Of a DNA stretch of 64,000 bases, positions 35,429 to 44,503 are shown piece after piece (within the stretch, counting starts at the first letter, position 1; each line of letters begins with the position of its first letter). The stretch is from Mycobacterium ahvazicum (GTDB lineage Bacteria > Actinomycetota > Actinomycetes > Mycobacteriales > Mycobacteriaceae), in contig NZ_FXEG02000003.1 in assembly GCF_900176255.2 (NCBI RefSeq), positions 310,001 through 374,000 of the forward strand, read 5' to 3'. The notes beneath the pieces are model-generated. The model was not told the DNA's origin, searched no databases, and was given only the letters and a program-made list of their open reading frames with translations. A program made the position numbers and the translations under genes.

Positions 35429-35520
35429 CGACTCGGTCGGTGCCGATACTAACCCGAGATCGACCAGACATGCCAGCTTTACCAACAATTAATGTCCTCG
35501 TGTCGGCGAGGCCGAACGAT

Positions 35521-35535
35521 GCCCGGATGCCGGGC
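35521..35535. terminator. Small GC hairpin between copies B and C
   Basis: GCCCGG and CCGGGC pair around ATG. It lies 118 bp past the copy C stop, on the path of minus-strand transcription. It is a weak terminator candidate. The remainder of 35429-35652 shows no gene. Confidence 0.3.
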
Positions 35536-35652
35536 CTCGACAAAAAACGCCTTGCAGTGCAGTTTTATGCAGTTACAGTCGGCAAATGAAGCAGCTTCAG
35601 CTCAGATCAAACCCACCGAAAGCTCAGTCGAGACCCAGAAGTCTTCCAGAAC

Positions 35653-35754
35653 TCAAAAAGAGAACAGCGAAAAGGTTGGAGTGCATCCGGACGCCGTAAC
35701 GGCGGTAAGGCCGAGGATTAAAGCGACACTGACTTTGCTAGCTAAGCGAGACAT
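35653..35754 (-). CDS. Mini-lipoprotein C (33 residues)
   Basis: Third copy. MSRLASK, hydrophobic VSVALILGLTAVTA, SG-Cys24, then a mature peptide CTPTFSLFSF of only 10 residues. CGGAG stands eight bases before ATG 35754. The upstream hairpin (26 bases before ATG) has one internal mismatch, and the 36-bp block lies 104 bases upstream. Synonymous and conservative changes relative to B and D within the signal peptide suggest that the reading frame is under selection (inference). Longer in-frame extension upstream to 35886 has no ribosome-binding site. Confidence 0.77.
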   Translation of the reverse strand: MSRLASKVSVALILGLTAVTASGCTPTFSLFSF

Positions 35755-35779
35755 GAGGTACTCCGTTCGTCGAGATCTC

Positions 35780-35802
35780 ACCCGCCTCAAAGGGAGCCGG
35801 GT
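35780..35802 (-). promoter_or_regulatory. Leader hairpin of copy C
   Basis: ACCCGCCTC and GAGCCGGGT pair at eight of nine positions (one C-C mismatch) around a five-base loop, 26 bases upstream of the copy C ATG. It occupies the same place as the hairpins of B and D. Confidence 0.5.
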
Positions 35803-35857
35803 TTGGATGGTGTCAGGAGGCGCAAGCAAGCCGATTCCCGACGTCGCCATAATTAAT

Positions 35858-35893
35858 AGCTGGCATGAAGGCGCCCACCGCCACATTCAGACC
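35858..35893 (-). repeat. 36-bp upstream repeat, copy C
   Basis: AGCTGGCATGAAGGCGCCCA followed by CCGCCACATTCAGACC, 104 bases upstream of the copy C ATG. It is followed towards the gene by AATTAATA, an AT-rich patch that could be part of a -10 element on the minus strand. Confidence 0.7.
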
Positions 35894-36154
35894 GGACCGG
35901 TGTCCACGGTAGCCGAGGTTGGGTGGCAAAGCCAGGTATCCGCGAGTAACGGCGGCTTTCGCTGAACGGAACAGATGCGTCTCAGCGAACACGCTGAAAC
36001 ACCGTCTTCAGCAAACATGTGGAGTCGCCAAATAGCGGCTTCACCGCACCCCGCGGCGGCGGCGGCTGATCACCGCCGAGCACCGGCCATTGTGCGAGCG
36101 AATCGACGTTCTTATCAGGTCCCGAGCGCCGAAGATTCCTCGCGTGTCAGGGCA

Positions 36155-36256
36155 TCAGAAGGAGAAAAGCGATAGGACCGGCGAACATCCGGAAGCCGTT
36201 ACGGCCGTGAAGCCCAGGATCATGGCGACACCGACTCTGCTGGTTATGCGCGACAT
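36155..36256 (-). CDS. Mini-lipoprotein D (33 residues)
   Basis: Fourth copy and first in transcription order. MSRITSR, hydrophobic VGVAMILGFTAVTA, SG-Cys24, mature peptide CSPVLSLFSF, 10 residues, differing from C at three positions. TGGAG stands six bases before ATG 36256. A CCGGCTT/AAGCCGG hairpin lies 26 bases upstream and the 36-bp block 98 bases upstream. The start-to-start distance to C is 502 bp and from C to B 465 bp, so the repeated unit is the gene plus about 140 bp of leader, not a strict tandem repeat. Confidence 0.77.
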   Translation of the reverse strand: MSRITSRVGVAMILGFTAVTASGCSPVLSLFSF

Positions 36257-36281
36257 TGCACTCCATTCATCCAGGTATCAA

Positions 36282-36300
36282 CCGGCTTTGGCCAAGCCGG
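36282..36300 (-). promoter_or_regulatory. Leader hairpin of copy D
   Basis: CCGGCTT and AAGCCGG pair perfectly (7 bp) around a five-base loop, 26 bases upstream of the copy D ATG. Compared with copy B, the inner pairs differ on both sides and still match, a compensatory change. Confidence 0.6.
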
Positions 36301-36353
36301 GTCGCGGCGTCAGGAGGCACAGAAAATGGCCGCTCCCGACTCCGAAAACAAAT

Positions 36354-36389
36354 AGCTGGCTTGAAGGCGCCCACCACCGCATTCAGACC
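36354..36389 (-). repeat. 36-bp upstream repeat, copy D
   Basis: AGCTGGCTTGAAGGCGCCCA followed by CCACCGCATTCAGACC, 98 bases upstream of the copy D ATG. The block and the GCGTCAGGAGG and CGCTCCCGACTCCGAA segments nearer the gene are shared with copy B. Confidence 0.7.
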
Positions 36390-36495
36390 GATTCGGCCGG
36401 TGCAGATCATAACCGAGATCTGCTACGTCACGCTAGACGATACTCACGGGTAACCACTAGCCCCGTTATTCATCCACGGACGTATGAAAAATGGA

Positions 36496-36954
36496 TCAGA
36501 TCAAACCCGTAGCATCGAAAACCCAGGACGTATCGGCATTCGCCAGCGCCTCGAAGTGGTTCGGAGGCGCGAAGCTGACCAGGCTGTTCATGTCCCAATA
36601 GTCTTTCCAGACCGTGATCTTGCCGTCGACGACCTTATGTACCGTGACGAATCTCAGCACGCCTTGTTCCCCCGAACCGAACGTCCAGGTTTCGGAGTGT
36701 TCATACATGACGTCGGTGCCGTTGGAGAGCAGCACGCCGTCGTGGTTCTCGTAACCCGCCAAGTGCTCGAGTCCGATTTTGAGGCGTTTCACGGTGTCTT
36801 CGGGCCCGCGTGCCGACACCGCGGGAACGGGCATGTCGACGTAGAGGCAGTCGTCCGCCAAGAACGTCTTGACCGCATCCCAGTCGCGCCGCGAAAGCGC
36901 CCGCCACAGCCCCAGTACTACATCCTCGACCGCGATCATAGAAACTTCTGTCAT
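36496..36954 (-). CDS. NTF2-like protein, limonene-1,2-epoxide hydrolase type
   Basis: A 152-residue protein with the cone-shaped NTF2/SnoaL-like fold. The order VEDVVLGLWRALSRRDWDAV, FLADDCLYVDMPVP, and the C-terminal VHKVVDGKITVWKDYWD fits the limonene-epoxide-hydrolase branch, in which the WxDYxD aspartate is part of the active site. The mycobacterial relative EphG hydrolyses epoxides of lipid type (established for EphG), so an epoxide substrate is possible. The start is ATG 36954 or the internal ATG 36939; neither has a strong ribosome-binding site. It is divergent from the broken dienelactone hydrolase gene. Confidence 0.78.
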   Translation of the reverse strand: MTEVSMIAVEDVVLGLWRALSRRDWDAVKTFLADDCLYVDMPVPAVSARGPEDTVKRLKIGLEHLAGYENHDGVLLSNGTDVMYEHSETWTFGSGEQGVLRFVTVHKVVDGKITVWKDYWDMNSLVSFAPPNHFEALANADTSWVFDATGLI

Positions 36955-37020
36955 AGCGGCAAATAAACTCGCTCGCCGCGTGGGTGTCAACCACGATGCC
37001 GCAGGCGAATACTCGCGAAG

Positions 37021-37457
37021 GTGAACCCGCTGCAGCGCTATATCGCCGACGAGATCGCCACCGACCACCTCGACGGGCTGCTGACCAGACGCGAGGCCAG
37101 GTCGGGGTGGTGGGTTTCTGCTTCGGTGGGGGACTGGTGTGGCAACTGCTGTCCGCCGGCGCGTTGGGCGTCTCTGCCGCCGTGCCGTTCTACGGGCCGT
37201 TGCCGCCCCAACCCGACTTCACCGGAGCCAAGGCGGCAGTGCTGGGGATTTACGGTGCCCTGGACACCCGGGTCACCGGCTCGCAAGCGGCGGCCAAGGC
37301 CGCCCTCGACCGGTTCGGGCTGGTCAACGAGCTGGTGGTGGAAGCCGGCGCCGACCATGCGTTCTTCAACGACGCCGGTCCCCGCTACAACGCCACTGCC
37401 GCGGCGGACGCCTGGCAGCGCCTGCTGGACTGGCTGAACCGCTACCTGGCTCCCTAG
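37021..37457 (+). pseudogene. Dienelactone hydrolase family, deleted and frameshifted
   Basis: Two parts of an alpha/beta hydrolase are joined out of frame. The first, from GTG 37021, reads VNPLQRYIADEIATDHLDGL and TRREA, the usual N-terminus of actinobacterial dienelactone hydrolases. At about 37100 the homology jumps to another frame, VGVVGFCFGGGLVWQLL, which holds the Cys-nucleophile motif GFCFGG, and continues to the C-terminus with the ADHAFFND histidine segment. About 100-120 residues between them are missing compared with the usual 240-290. The gene is therefore a deletion pseudogene; a second mutation is not needed to explain it. Its end overlaps the cyp140 stop by four bases. Confidence 0.8.
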
Positions 37458-38776
37458 GCGTCGACGGGAGCCATCGACCGCGCCCGCCCGAGCGCCACCG
37501 GCAGATTCGACCAACCCCGCAGCACCCGGGTGTCCCGGCGGGTCCCGGCACCAGCCGCACGCACCTCGGGGAAGCGATCGAAAAAGGCCCGAAGTCCCAC
37601 CTCGCCCTCGGCACGGGCGAGAGCGGCACCCAGGCAGAAGTGCCGGCCTCCGGAGAACGCGAGATGCCTACCCGCATTGGAGCGTTCGATGTCGAACCGA
37701 TGCGGATCGGGGAACACGGCGGGATCCCGGTTCGCGGCAGCCAGATAAAGCAACACCACGTCGCCGCGGTTGACCGGCCTGCCCACCAGCTCGACATCGT
37801 TGACGGCCCTGCGCACGGTGAGTTGCACCGGTGAGTCCAGGCGCAGTATCTCTTCGACGGCGTTGGGCCATAACTCGGGACGCTCACGCAACGTCTCCAG
37901 ATGCTCGGGTGTGTCGAGCAGCATCCGAATCCCGTTGCCCAGCAGGTTAACCGTGGTTTCGAAGCCCGCGGCCAACACCAGCGCGGCAATCGCGGTGAGT
38001 TCGGTTTCGTCCAGCCGTGTTTCGGGCGCGCCACTTTCGGCGGTCTGAATCAGCTGGCTCATCAAGTCGTCGCCGGGCGAGCGCCGCAGCTGCTGCAGAT
38101 GGTCGACGAGCCACGCGTTGAATCCGGCGATCCCTTGCTGCACCGTGCGGTATTGGCGCCACGGCAATCCGACGTCCAGACTCGGAGCGGCCAGTTCGCC
38201 GAACTGCAGGACGCGCGGCCGATCTTGTTCGGGCACACCCAGGATGTCGCTGATGATGGCGACCGGAAGTCGCGAGCAGTACCGCCCCACAACGTCGACC
38301 ACGCCGGACTCGTTGGCCAGCTCGTCCAATAGGCTGGCGGCCGTTGCCTCCACCCGGTCGCGCAGCGCGGCAACCGCCCGCGACGTGAACACCGCGGACA
38401 CGGTCTTGCGATAGCGGGTGTGCTCCGGCGGCTCGGTGGCCAGCAGCGACGGGGCGCGCAGCGGATGCAGCAGATCGTCGCGGGCACGGCGCTCCAGCCA
38501 CCGCACCGGTGCCGGCAGATTCGATCCCAGCACCAGGACCCGGAAGTCGTCGGATCGCAGCAGACCGTGGATGACCTCGTGGTCGACGGCCAGATAGCCC
38601 ACGCGGCTGCGGACCAGCGGGCCCATCGCATGCAGTTCGTCGCAGAACGGCACCGGGTCGGCGGCAACGGTCGGGTCCGCGATCAGCCTGGCCTGCATGT
38701 CACCGCGACGAAGCCCGAGGGACGCGACGCCGCGAATGAACCCGTGCATCGCCAGCCAGTGCAACCACTCCTTCAC
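37454..38776 (-). CDS. cyp140: Cytochrome P450 CYP140
   Basis: A 440-residue soluble P450, close to M. tuberculosis CYP140A1 (Rv1880c) along its length (recall). The I-helix reads LVLAAGFETTVN, with Glu in place of the usual acidic Asp; the ExxR helix is in VEEILRLDSP; the heme loop FSGGRHFCLGAALARAE holds the thiolate Cys. GTG 38776 with GGGGAGG five bases upstream is chosen over the upstream ATG 38836. The substrate is unknown. It is the last gene of the minus-strand series fbpB to cyp140, 53 bp after lppE. Confidence 0.94.
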   Translation of the reverse strand: MKEWLHWLAMHGFIRGVASLGLRRGDMQARLIADPTVAADPVPFCDELHAMGPLVRSRVGYLAVDHEVIHGLLRSDDFRVLVLGSNLPAPVRWLERRARDDLLHPLRAPSLLATEPPEHTRYRKTVSAVFTSRAVAALRDRVEATAASLLDELANESGVVDVVGRYCSRLPVAIISDILGVPEQDRPRVLQFGELAAPSLDVGLPWRQYRTVQQGIAGFNAWLVDHLQQLRRSPGDDLMSQLIQTAESGAPETRLDETELTAIAALVLAAGFETTVNLLGNGIRMLLDTPEHLETLRERPELWPNAVEEILRLDSPVQLTVRRAVNDVELVGRPVNRGDVVLLYLAAANRDPAVFPDPHRFDIERSNAGRHLAFSGGRHFCLGAALARAEGEVGLRAFFDRFPEVRAAGAGTRRDTRVLRGWSNLPVALGRARSMAPVDA

Positions 38777-38829
38777 GGCGCCTCCCCGGGGCAGACAGGT
38801 GGTGTGTGCAAAAGCGTAGGCCCGATTTC

Positions 38830-39246
38830 TCAGCACTCCGCGGTGATCTTGAAGTCCGTGGTGATGACCTTGTCGGGGTTGCTGGTGCTGATGCCGTAGG
38901 CGCTGCCGGTGATGGTGTACGCCCTGTTCGTCACGTCGACGTGCGCATCACCCACGCCGCCCTGCCAGAAGCTGCCGGTAAATCCATCGACGTTGCGGAT
39001 CTTCACCCATTGCGGGATGGCCCGATCGGCACTGAGCAGCACCACGGCTTCGACCTGGCCGTCGCGGTCGGGAATGGTGATGGTTCGGTAGGACTGCAGC
39101 TGCGTGCACGCCGGCGGACGCGCCGCGTGGGCGGCCCCGTTGATGCTCAGATGCGCGGCGGCACGCGGTGTGGTCTGGGGCTCCGCGCAGCCCGCGAGGC
39201 CGGCGGCCAGCACAACTGCGGCCACGATCCACCTGTATTGCGCCAT
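38830..39246 (-). CDS. lppE: Lipoprotein LppE (19-kDa antigen/LpqH-like family)
   Basis: A 138-residue exported lipoprotein. The signal peptide ends in LAGC with Cys20 as the lipidation site. The mature part resembles the mycobacterial 19-kDa lipoprotein antigen family: the repeated SINGAAH, GSFWQGGVGDAHVDVTNRAYTITG and final DFKITAEC segments, and the two cysteines (Cys in PPACTQL and the C-terminal Cys) that form its disulfide. It corresponds to Rv1881c (recall). It starts 10 bp after the SDR gene. Confidence 0.92.
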   Translation of the reverse strand: MAQYRWIVAAVVLAAGLAGCAEPQTTPRAAAHLSINGAAHAARPPACTQLQSYRTITIPDRDGQVEAVVLLSADRAIPQWVKIRNVDGFTGSFWQGGVGDAHVDVTNRAYTITGSAYGISTSNPDKVITTDFKITAEC

Positions 39247-39256
39247 TCCAGCTCCT

Positions 39257-40090
39257 CTACTGCGGCTTCGGCATCAGCCCGGGCAACGATTTGGCGATGC
39301 GGCGTCGGACGAACTCGGGGCTCAGGCCCTTGAGCAGGTCGATCATCCGAATGCTCCTCGGCACATACCAATGCAGCCGCTTGGGGTTGTGGTAAGCCTC
39401 CCACGCAGCTTCGGCCACGCTGGTCGCCGGCATCAACCGCATCAAGCCCTTCTTCGGCGCGGTGGCGCGCAACTGCTCACCGGTCATCGGGGCACCGCCG
39501 TCGGCGGAATGGTTGGGCGTCGTGGTCAGGATGGCGGTGTCGATCAAACCGGGCAGCACGTCGGCGACACGCACCCCGTGGCGCTGCCATTCCACGCTCA
39601 GCGCTTCGGTCAGTCCCTTGACCGCGTGCTTGGTCGACGAATAGACCGCGATGCGCGGCATCCCGTAGGTGGCCGACGACGAAGACGTCGAGAACATCAG
39701 GCTGCCGGGAATCTTCTTCAGATAGGGCAGTGCCCCGTAGGCGCCGGTCAGCACGGCCTTGTAGTTCACCTCGACGACGCGCATCGTGGCCTCGTAGGGC
39801 ACGTCTTCGAACCAGCCGGACTCACCGATTCCGGCGTTGTTCCACATCATGTCCAGCCCGCCGCCGGCATTGCCGGCGCAGAAGTCGGCCAAGGCGCTGT
39901 CCAGATCGGCCTTGACCGTGACGTCGACGGTGCGACTCCACAAACGCTCGTCGCCGAGCTCGCCGAGGAGCCCGGTCAGGCCGTCGGCGTTGCGGTCGAC
40001 CGCACCGACCCGCCATCCGTTGGCGTGGAAGAGCCTGACTCCTTCACGGCCCATCCCACTGCCCGCGCCGGTGATGAAGACGGATTTCAC
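39257..40090 (-). CDS. Short-chain dehydrogenase/reductase, Rv1882c-like
   Basis: A 277-residue classical SDR. TGAGSGMG at 7-14 binds the cofactor, NNAG is at 84-87, and the triad is Ser in the 135-139 run, Tyr150 and Lys154 (YSSTK). A C-terminal extension of about 40 residues ends in KPQ. The start is GTG 40090, directly behind the stop codon of the SRPBCC gene (TAAGTG), so translation is coupled. The substrate is unknown. Confidence 0.9.
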   Translation of the reverse strand: MKSVFITGAGSGMGREGVRLFHANGWRVGAVDRNADGLTGLLGELGDERLWSRTVDVTVKADLDSALADFCAGNAGGGLDMMWNNAGIGESGWFEDVPYEATMRVVEVNYKAVLTGAYGALPYLKKIPGSLMFSTSSSSATYGMPRIAVYSSTKHAVKGLTEALSVEWQRHGVRVADVLPGLIDTAILTTTPNHSADGGAPMTGEQLRATAPKKGLMRLMPATSVAEAAWEAYHNPKRLHWYVPRSIRMIDLLKGLSPEFVRRRIAKSLPGLMPKPQ

Positions 40091-40546
40091 TTAGCCCGCC
40101 TCGACCACATCTTTGATGCGGTTCAGCGTCTTGGTCATATCGCGGACATTGCGGCGTTTACGCAGAAAGCCGCCGAACAACCAGTAGATCCCCAGCCACG
40201 GCGCGGGGCTGAGCCGGAACGATTCGGTCACGTCGGTGCCGTTGCCCGATGGCGCCAGGCGGTAGTGCCAGTTGTTGACCGGCTTGTCGCCGAGATAGAC
40301 CGCGAAGCCGAATTCACGGCCAGGCTCGCACGCGGTTACTTTGCAGACAGTCCAATAAACCGGGCCGATTTCATTTCTTTTGACATGGCCGCGGAATTCG
40401 GCGCCGAGGGCCGGGCCGGTGGCATCACCCAGCCACTCGGCTTCAAAGACCTCCGGCGAGAACTTCCCGGTGTTACGGACATCGGAAATCAAGTTCCAGA
40501 TCTTGTCCGCCGGTGCCGCCATATGTACTGTCGCCGAACCTTCCAT
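40091..40546 (-). CDS. SRPBCC family protein, Rv1883c-like
   Basis: A 151-residue START-fold protein. VHMAAPADKIWNLISDVRNT, FEAEWLGDATGPALGAEFRG and TESFRLSPAPWLG are the typical strand and helix positions of the ligand cavity; the C-terminal MTKTLNRIKDVVEAG helix closes it. ATG 40546 matches the known Rv1883c start (recall); an in-frame ATG 18 bases upstream is possible. It lies 55 bp after rpfC and abuts the SDR gene. Confidence 0.88.
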   Translation of the reverse strand: MEGSATVHMAAPADKIWNLISDVRNTGKFSPEVFEAEWLGDATGPALGAEFRGHVKRNEIGPVYWTVCKVTACEPGREFGFAVYLGDKPVNNWHYRLAPSGNGTDVTESFRLSPAPWLGIYWLFGGFLRKRRNVRDMTKTLNRIKDVVEAG

Positions 40547-40601
40547 GGCCCGATCCAAACACATGGCTGGGCGTGAACCTAGGCCGCGCCCGAATTGATC
40601 A

Positions 40602-41012
40602 TCAGTGCGGGACGGCCGCCTGGATGAGACCGTTGATGATTTCCTTGATGCCCTGCGCGGGGTGCGAGTACCACCCGATCGGCAAGCCCGAGTTGGCACC
40701 GCACTTCGGCCAGGGCTCCACGCCCTGGTCGGCGAAAAGCCGGTTGGCAACTGCGATTTGCTGCTCACGAGAGGCCGCGGCAGGATTGCCGACGCCGCCA
40801 TAACTGGCCCAGGTGGCAGGCTTGAATTGCAGCCCGCCGTAGGCACCGTTTCCGGTGTTGGCGTGCCAGTTGCCGCCGGACTCGCACTGCGCGATCGCGT
40901 CCCAGTTGGGCGTGGGCGCCGCGCCGGCCTCGGCGGTCGCCGGACCTAGCGTCGCCGCGATGAATCCGCCGACAACGGCGTACTTCACGAGAGGCTTCCC
41001 CAAGTTTCTCAT
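40602..41012 (-). CDS. rpfC: Resuscitation-promoting factor RpfC
   Basis: A 136-residue secreted peptidoglycan-cleaving protein. A signal peptide (about 1-33, ending near AEAGAA) precedes the lysozyme-like Rpf domain, which starts [20 protein letters not shown] with the catalytic Glu, followed by [27 protein letters not shown] and the second cysteine in WPKCG. It stimulates regrowth of dormant mycobacteria. ATG 41012 is used; a TTG three codons earlier is the alternative. It is 133 bp downstream of the chorismate mutase stop, with its own probable promoter. Confidence 0.95.
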   Translation of the reverse strand: MRNLGKPLVKYAVVGGFIAATLGPATAEAGAAPTPNWDAIAQCESGGNWHANTGNGAYGGLQFKPATWASYGGVGNPAAASREQQIAVANRLFADQGVEPWPKCGANSGLPIGWYSHPAQGIKEIINGLIQAAVPH

Positions 41013-41113
41013 GTCAAGCAATTCGGCACGTGTGTAGAAAGCGTTACCGTTTTGATTGATTCACGAGATAAGAATTTTATGGCATTTCTATGGCAATGAA
41101 ATCGATACGTCAC

Positions 41114-41126
41114 CCGCCGACGGCGG
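41114..41126 (-). terminator. Hairpin after the chorismate mutase gene
   Basis: CCGCC and GGCGG pair around GAC, 20 bp past the stop of the chorismate mutase gene. It could end the fbpB-chorismate mutase transcript before rpfC. There is no U-tract. Confidence 0.4.
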
Positions 41127-41145
41127 CTTGTCGCAGGTCGAATGG

Positions 41146-41733
41146 CTAAGTGCAATAAGACTGAGTCGCCAGAGCCAGGGCCTGCTGGTAGAGCCTGTCT
41201 AACAGCCGCGCGCGGGTCACGGCGGCCCGCGCGGCGTCGAGTTGCGGGACGCAGGACGGCGAGTGGAGCAGGTCCCAGTGGATCACCATCTGGTTCAGCA
41301 TCGTCTGGTTGAGGCCGTCGATCGTCGACCGTGACACGGACAGGTCGGGCGCACCGGCGGGCGCATTTGCCGGGTTGAGCTTCCACTCCGCGAAGCGGGT
41401 GTGCTCGATCGCCTCGGTGGCGTTGATCTGGTCCCCGAACACCCGGCTGACGTAGCTCGGATCAATGTGTTCACCGGCGGCATCGGCGCTGAGTTTGGCG
41501 AGTTGCTGCTGGACGCGGTCCGGATCTTCGACGGCAACGTGCGCATTCCATTTGTAGGCAGCCACGGCCTCGGCGACCTGCAAACGCTGCGCGGCCGCAT
41601 CGACCAGCTCAGTCAGCGCGCTGGTGTCGGCTCGCGCCTGGGTAGCCAGCAGCGTCGCGGCCGGCAGCGCGGCCAGCAGAGCCTTTAACGCACTACTGCG
41701 CCTGACGATTGCCGTCAAGCGCAGTAGTGACAT
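41146..41733 (-). CDS. Secreted chorismate mutase (AroQ gamma class)
   Basis: A 195-residue exported all-alpha chorismate mutase of the *AroQ type, corresponding to Rv1885c (recall); it turns chorismate into prephenate outside the cytoplasm. A signal peptide ends near ATQARA; the mature protein starts [27 protein letters not shown] supplies the active-site Lys, and the two cysteines (SCVPQ and SYCT) are placed for the known disulfide. ATG 41733 is chosen by homology. It begins 13 bases after the fbpB stop, so fbpB and this gene are probably one transcript. Confidence 0.91.
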   Translation of the reverse strand: MSLLRLTAIVRRSSALKALLAALPAATLLATQARADTSALTELVDAAAQRLQVAEAVAAYKWNAHVAVEDPDRVQQQLAKLSADAAGEHIDPSYVSRVFGDQINATEAIEHTRFAEWKLNPANAPAGAPDLSVSRSTIDGLNQTMLNQMVIHWDLLHSPSCVPQLDAARAAVTRARLLDRLYQQALALATQSYCT

Positions 41734-41746
41734 CCGACGATAGGGT

Positions 41747-43317
<1,571 letters not shown>

Positions 43318-44499
43318 ATGGCGCGTGACGGTTCGGCAGGGGCCGCGGAGTCCGGGACGATTGAGGTGCAAATTTTGGACACGGTACTAGGGCTATCACT
43401 GACGCCGACCACCTTCGGGTGGGTGCTCGCTGAGGGGCACGGCGCAGACGGCACCATCCTGGACCACCAGGAATCGGTGTGTCAGGCCGAGGACGGCGTC
43501 GCCGCCGTGGGTACCGCGGAGCAGGTGGCACAAGAGGTCTTGCGGGTCGACGCGCAGGCCAGCTCGAGCGATCACCATCTGCGCGTCGTCGGGGTGACCT
43601 GGACCGATGAGGCGGCCGCCCAGGCCGCACTGCTGCTGGAGGCGTTGACCGACGCCGGATTCGACAACGTGGTGCCGGTTCGGCTGCTCGAGGCGGTCGA
43701 GACCCTGGCCCGGGCGATCGCGCCCGTCATCGGCTACGAGCAGACCGCGGTCTGCGTGCTCGAACACGAATGGGCGACGGTCGTCATGGTCGACACCCAT
43801 GACGGCGACACCCAAACCGTCGTCAAGCACATCACCGGCGGCTTCGACGGGCTGCGCTCCTGGCTGACCGGGATGTTCGACCGCAGCGGCTGGCGCCCGG
43901 GCGCCGTAGTCGTCGTCGGCGCGGACAGCGACATCGACGGATTCTCCTGGCAGCTCGAAAAGGCTTTGCCGGTACCGGTGTTCGCGCAGACCATGGCGCA
44001 GGTGACAGTCGCACGCGGCGCGGCGCTGGCCGCGGCTCGAAGCACCGAGTTCACCGACGAGCAACTGATCCCACAGATCAGCGAACCCACGCCGGCCGCG
44101 CCACCGCGCCGGCCCGGGCACTTGTCCTATGCCGGCGCGGTGACCGCGCTGGCCGCCGGCGCCGTCACTTTCGTCTCATCCCTGGCGGTGGCCGTGGGCA
44201 TTCAGCTTGCTCCCGACGCCACCCGCGCGGCGGGCAAACATGTCGTGCACGGGCAGACGCCACCGGTTGCCGAAGCCGTCACGCCCCCCGCGGTGGCGCC
44301 GCCGGCCGCGGAACCCCCCGCGCCGCGCCCGGCTGCCGCCGGCGAACCGGTTTCAAACCCCGGCCCACTGGACGAGGGCGCCCCGGCCGAGCAACAGCCC
44401 GACCCGAATGGCCCGCAGCCGTACCTGACCAGGGTGCTCGAACACATCCCCGGCGACACCGGCGATCCGGCGATGCCGTCCGCGCCGTCGCAGCCGTAA
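43318..44499 (+). CDS. DUF7159-like membrane protein with proline-rich tail
   Basis: A 393-residue protein in three parts: a cytoplasmic actin-fold-like domain (about 15-250, opening with LDTVLGLSLTPTTFGWVLAEG), one membrane segment (about 262-287) and a Pro/Ala-rich outer tail (TPPAVAPPAAEPPAPRP) ending PSAPSQP. This layout is known from a group of actinobacterial proteins of unknown function, and Rv1887 occupies the same place in M. tuberculosis (recall). GTG 43366 is an alternative start that would remove a variable leader. Confidence 0.78.
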   Translation: MARDGSAGAAESGTIEVQILDTVLGLSLTPTTFGWVLAEGHGADGTILDHQESVCQAEDGVAAVGTAEQVAQEVLRVDAQASSSDHHLRVVGVTWTDEAAAQAALLLEALTDAGFDNVVPVRLLEAVETLARAIAPVIGYEQTAVCVLEHEWATVVMVDTHDGDTQTVVKHITGGFDGLRSWLTGMFDRSGWRPGAVVVVGADSDIDGFSWQLEKALPVPVFAQTMAQVTVARGAALAAARSTEFTDEQLIPQISEPTPAAPPRRPGHLSYAGAVTALAAGAVTFVSSLAVAVGIQLAPDATRAAGKHVVHGQTPPVAEAVTPPAVAPPAAEPPAPRPAAAGEPVSNPGPLDEGAPAEQQPDPNGPQPYLTRVLEHIPGDTGDPAMPSAPSQP

Positions 44500-44503
44500 G
44501 GCC

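Noticed and set aside
35182..36389. CRISPR array
   Set aside because: The repeated units are about 465-502 bp apart and contain coding sequence; there are no short regular repeats and spacers and no cas genes.
33565..36495. Insertion sequence or prophage remnant
   Set aside because: No transposase, integrase or terminal inverted repeats are seen; the 36-bp blocks lie inside units and not at their ends.
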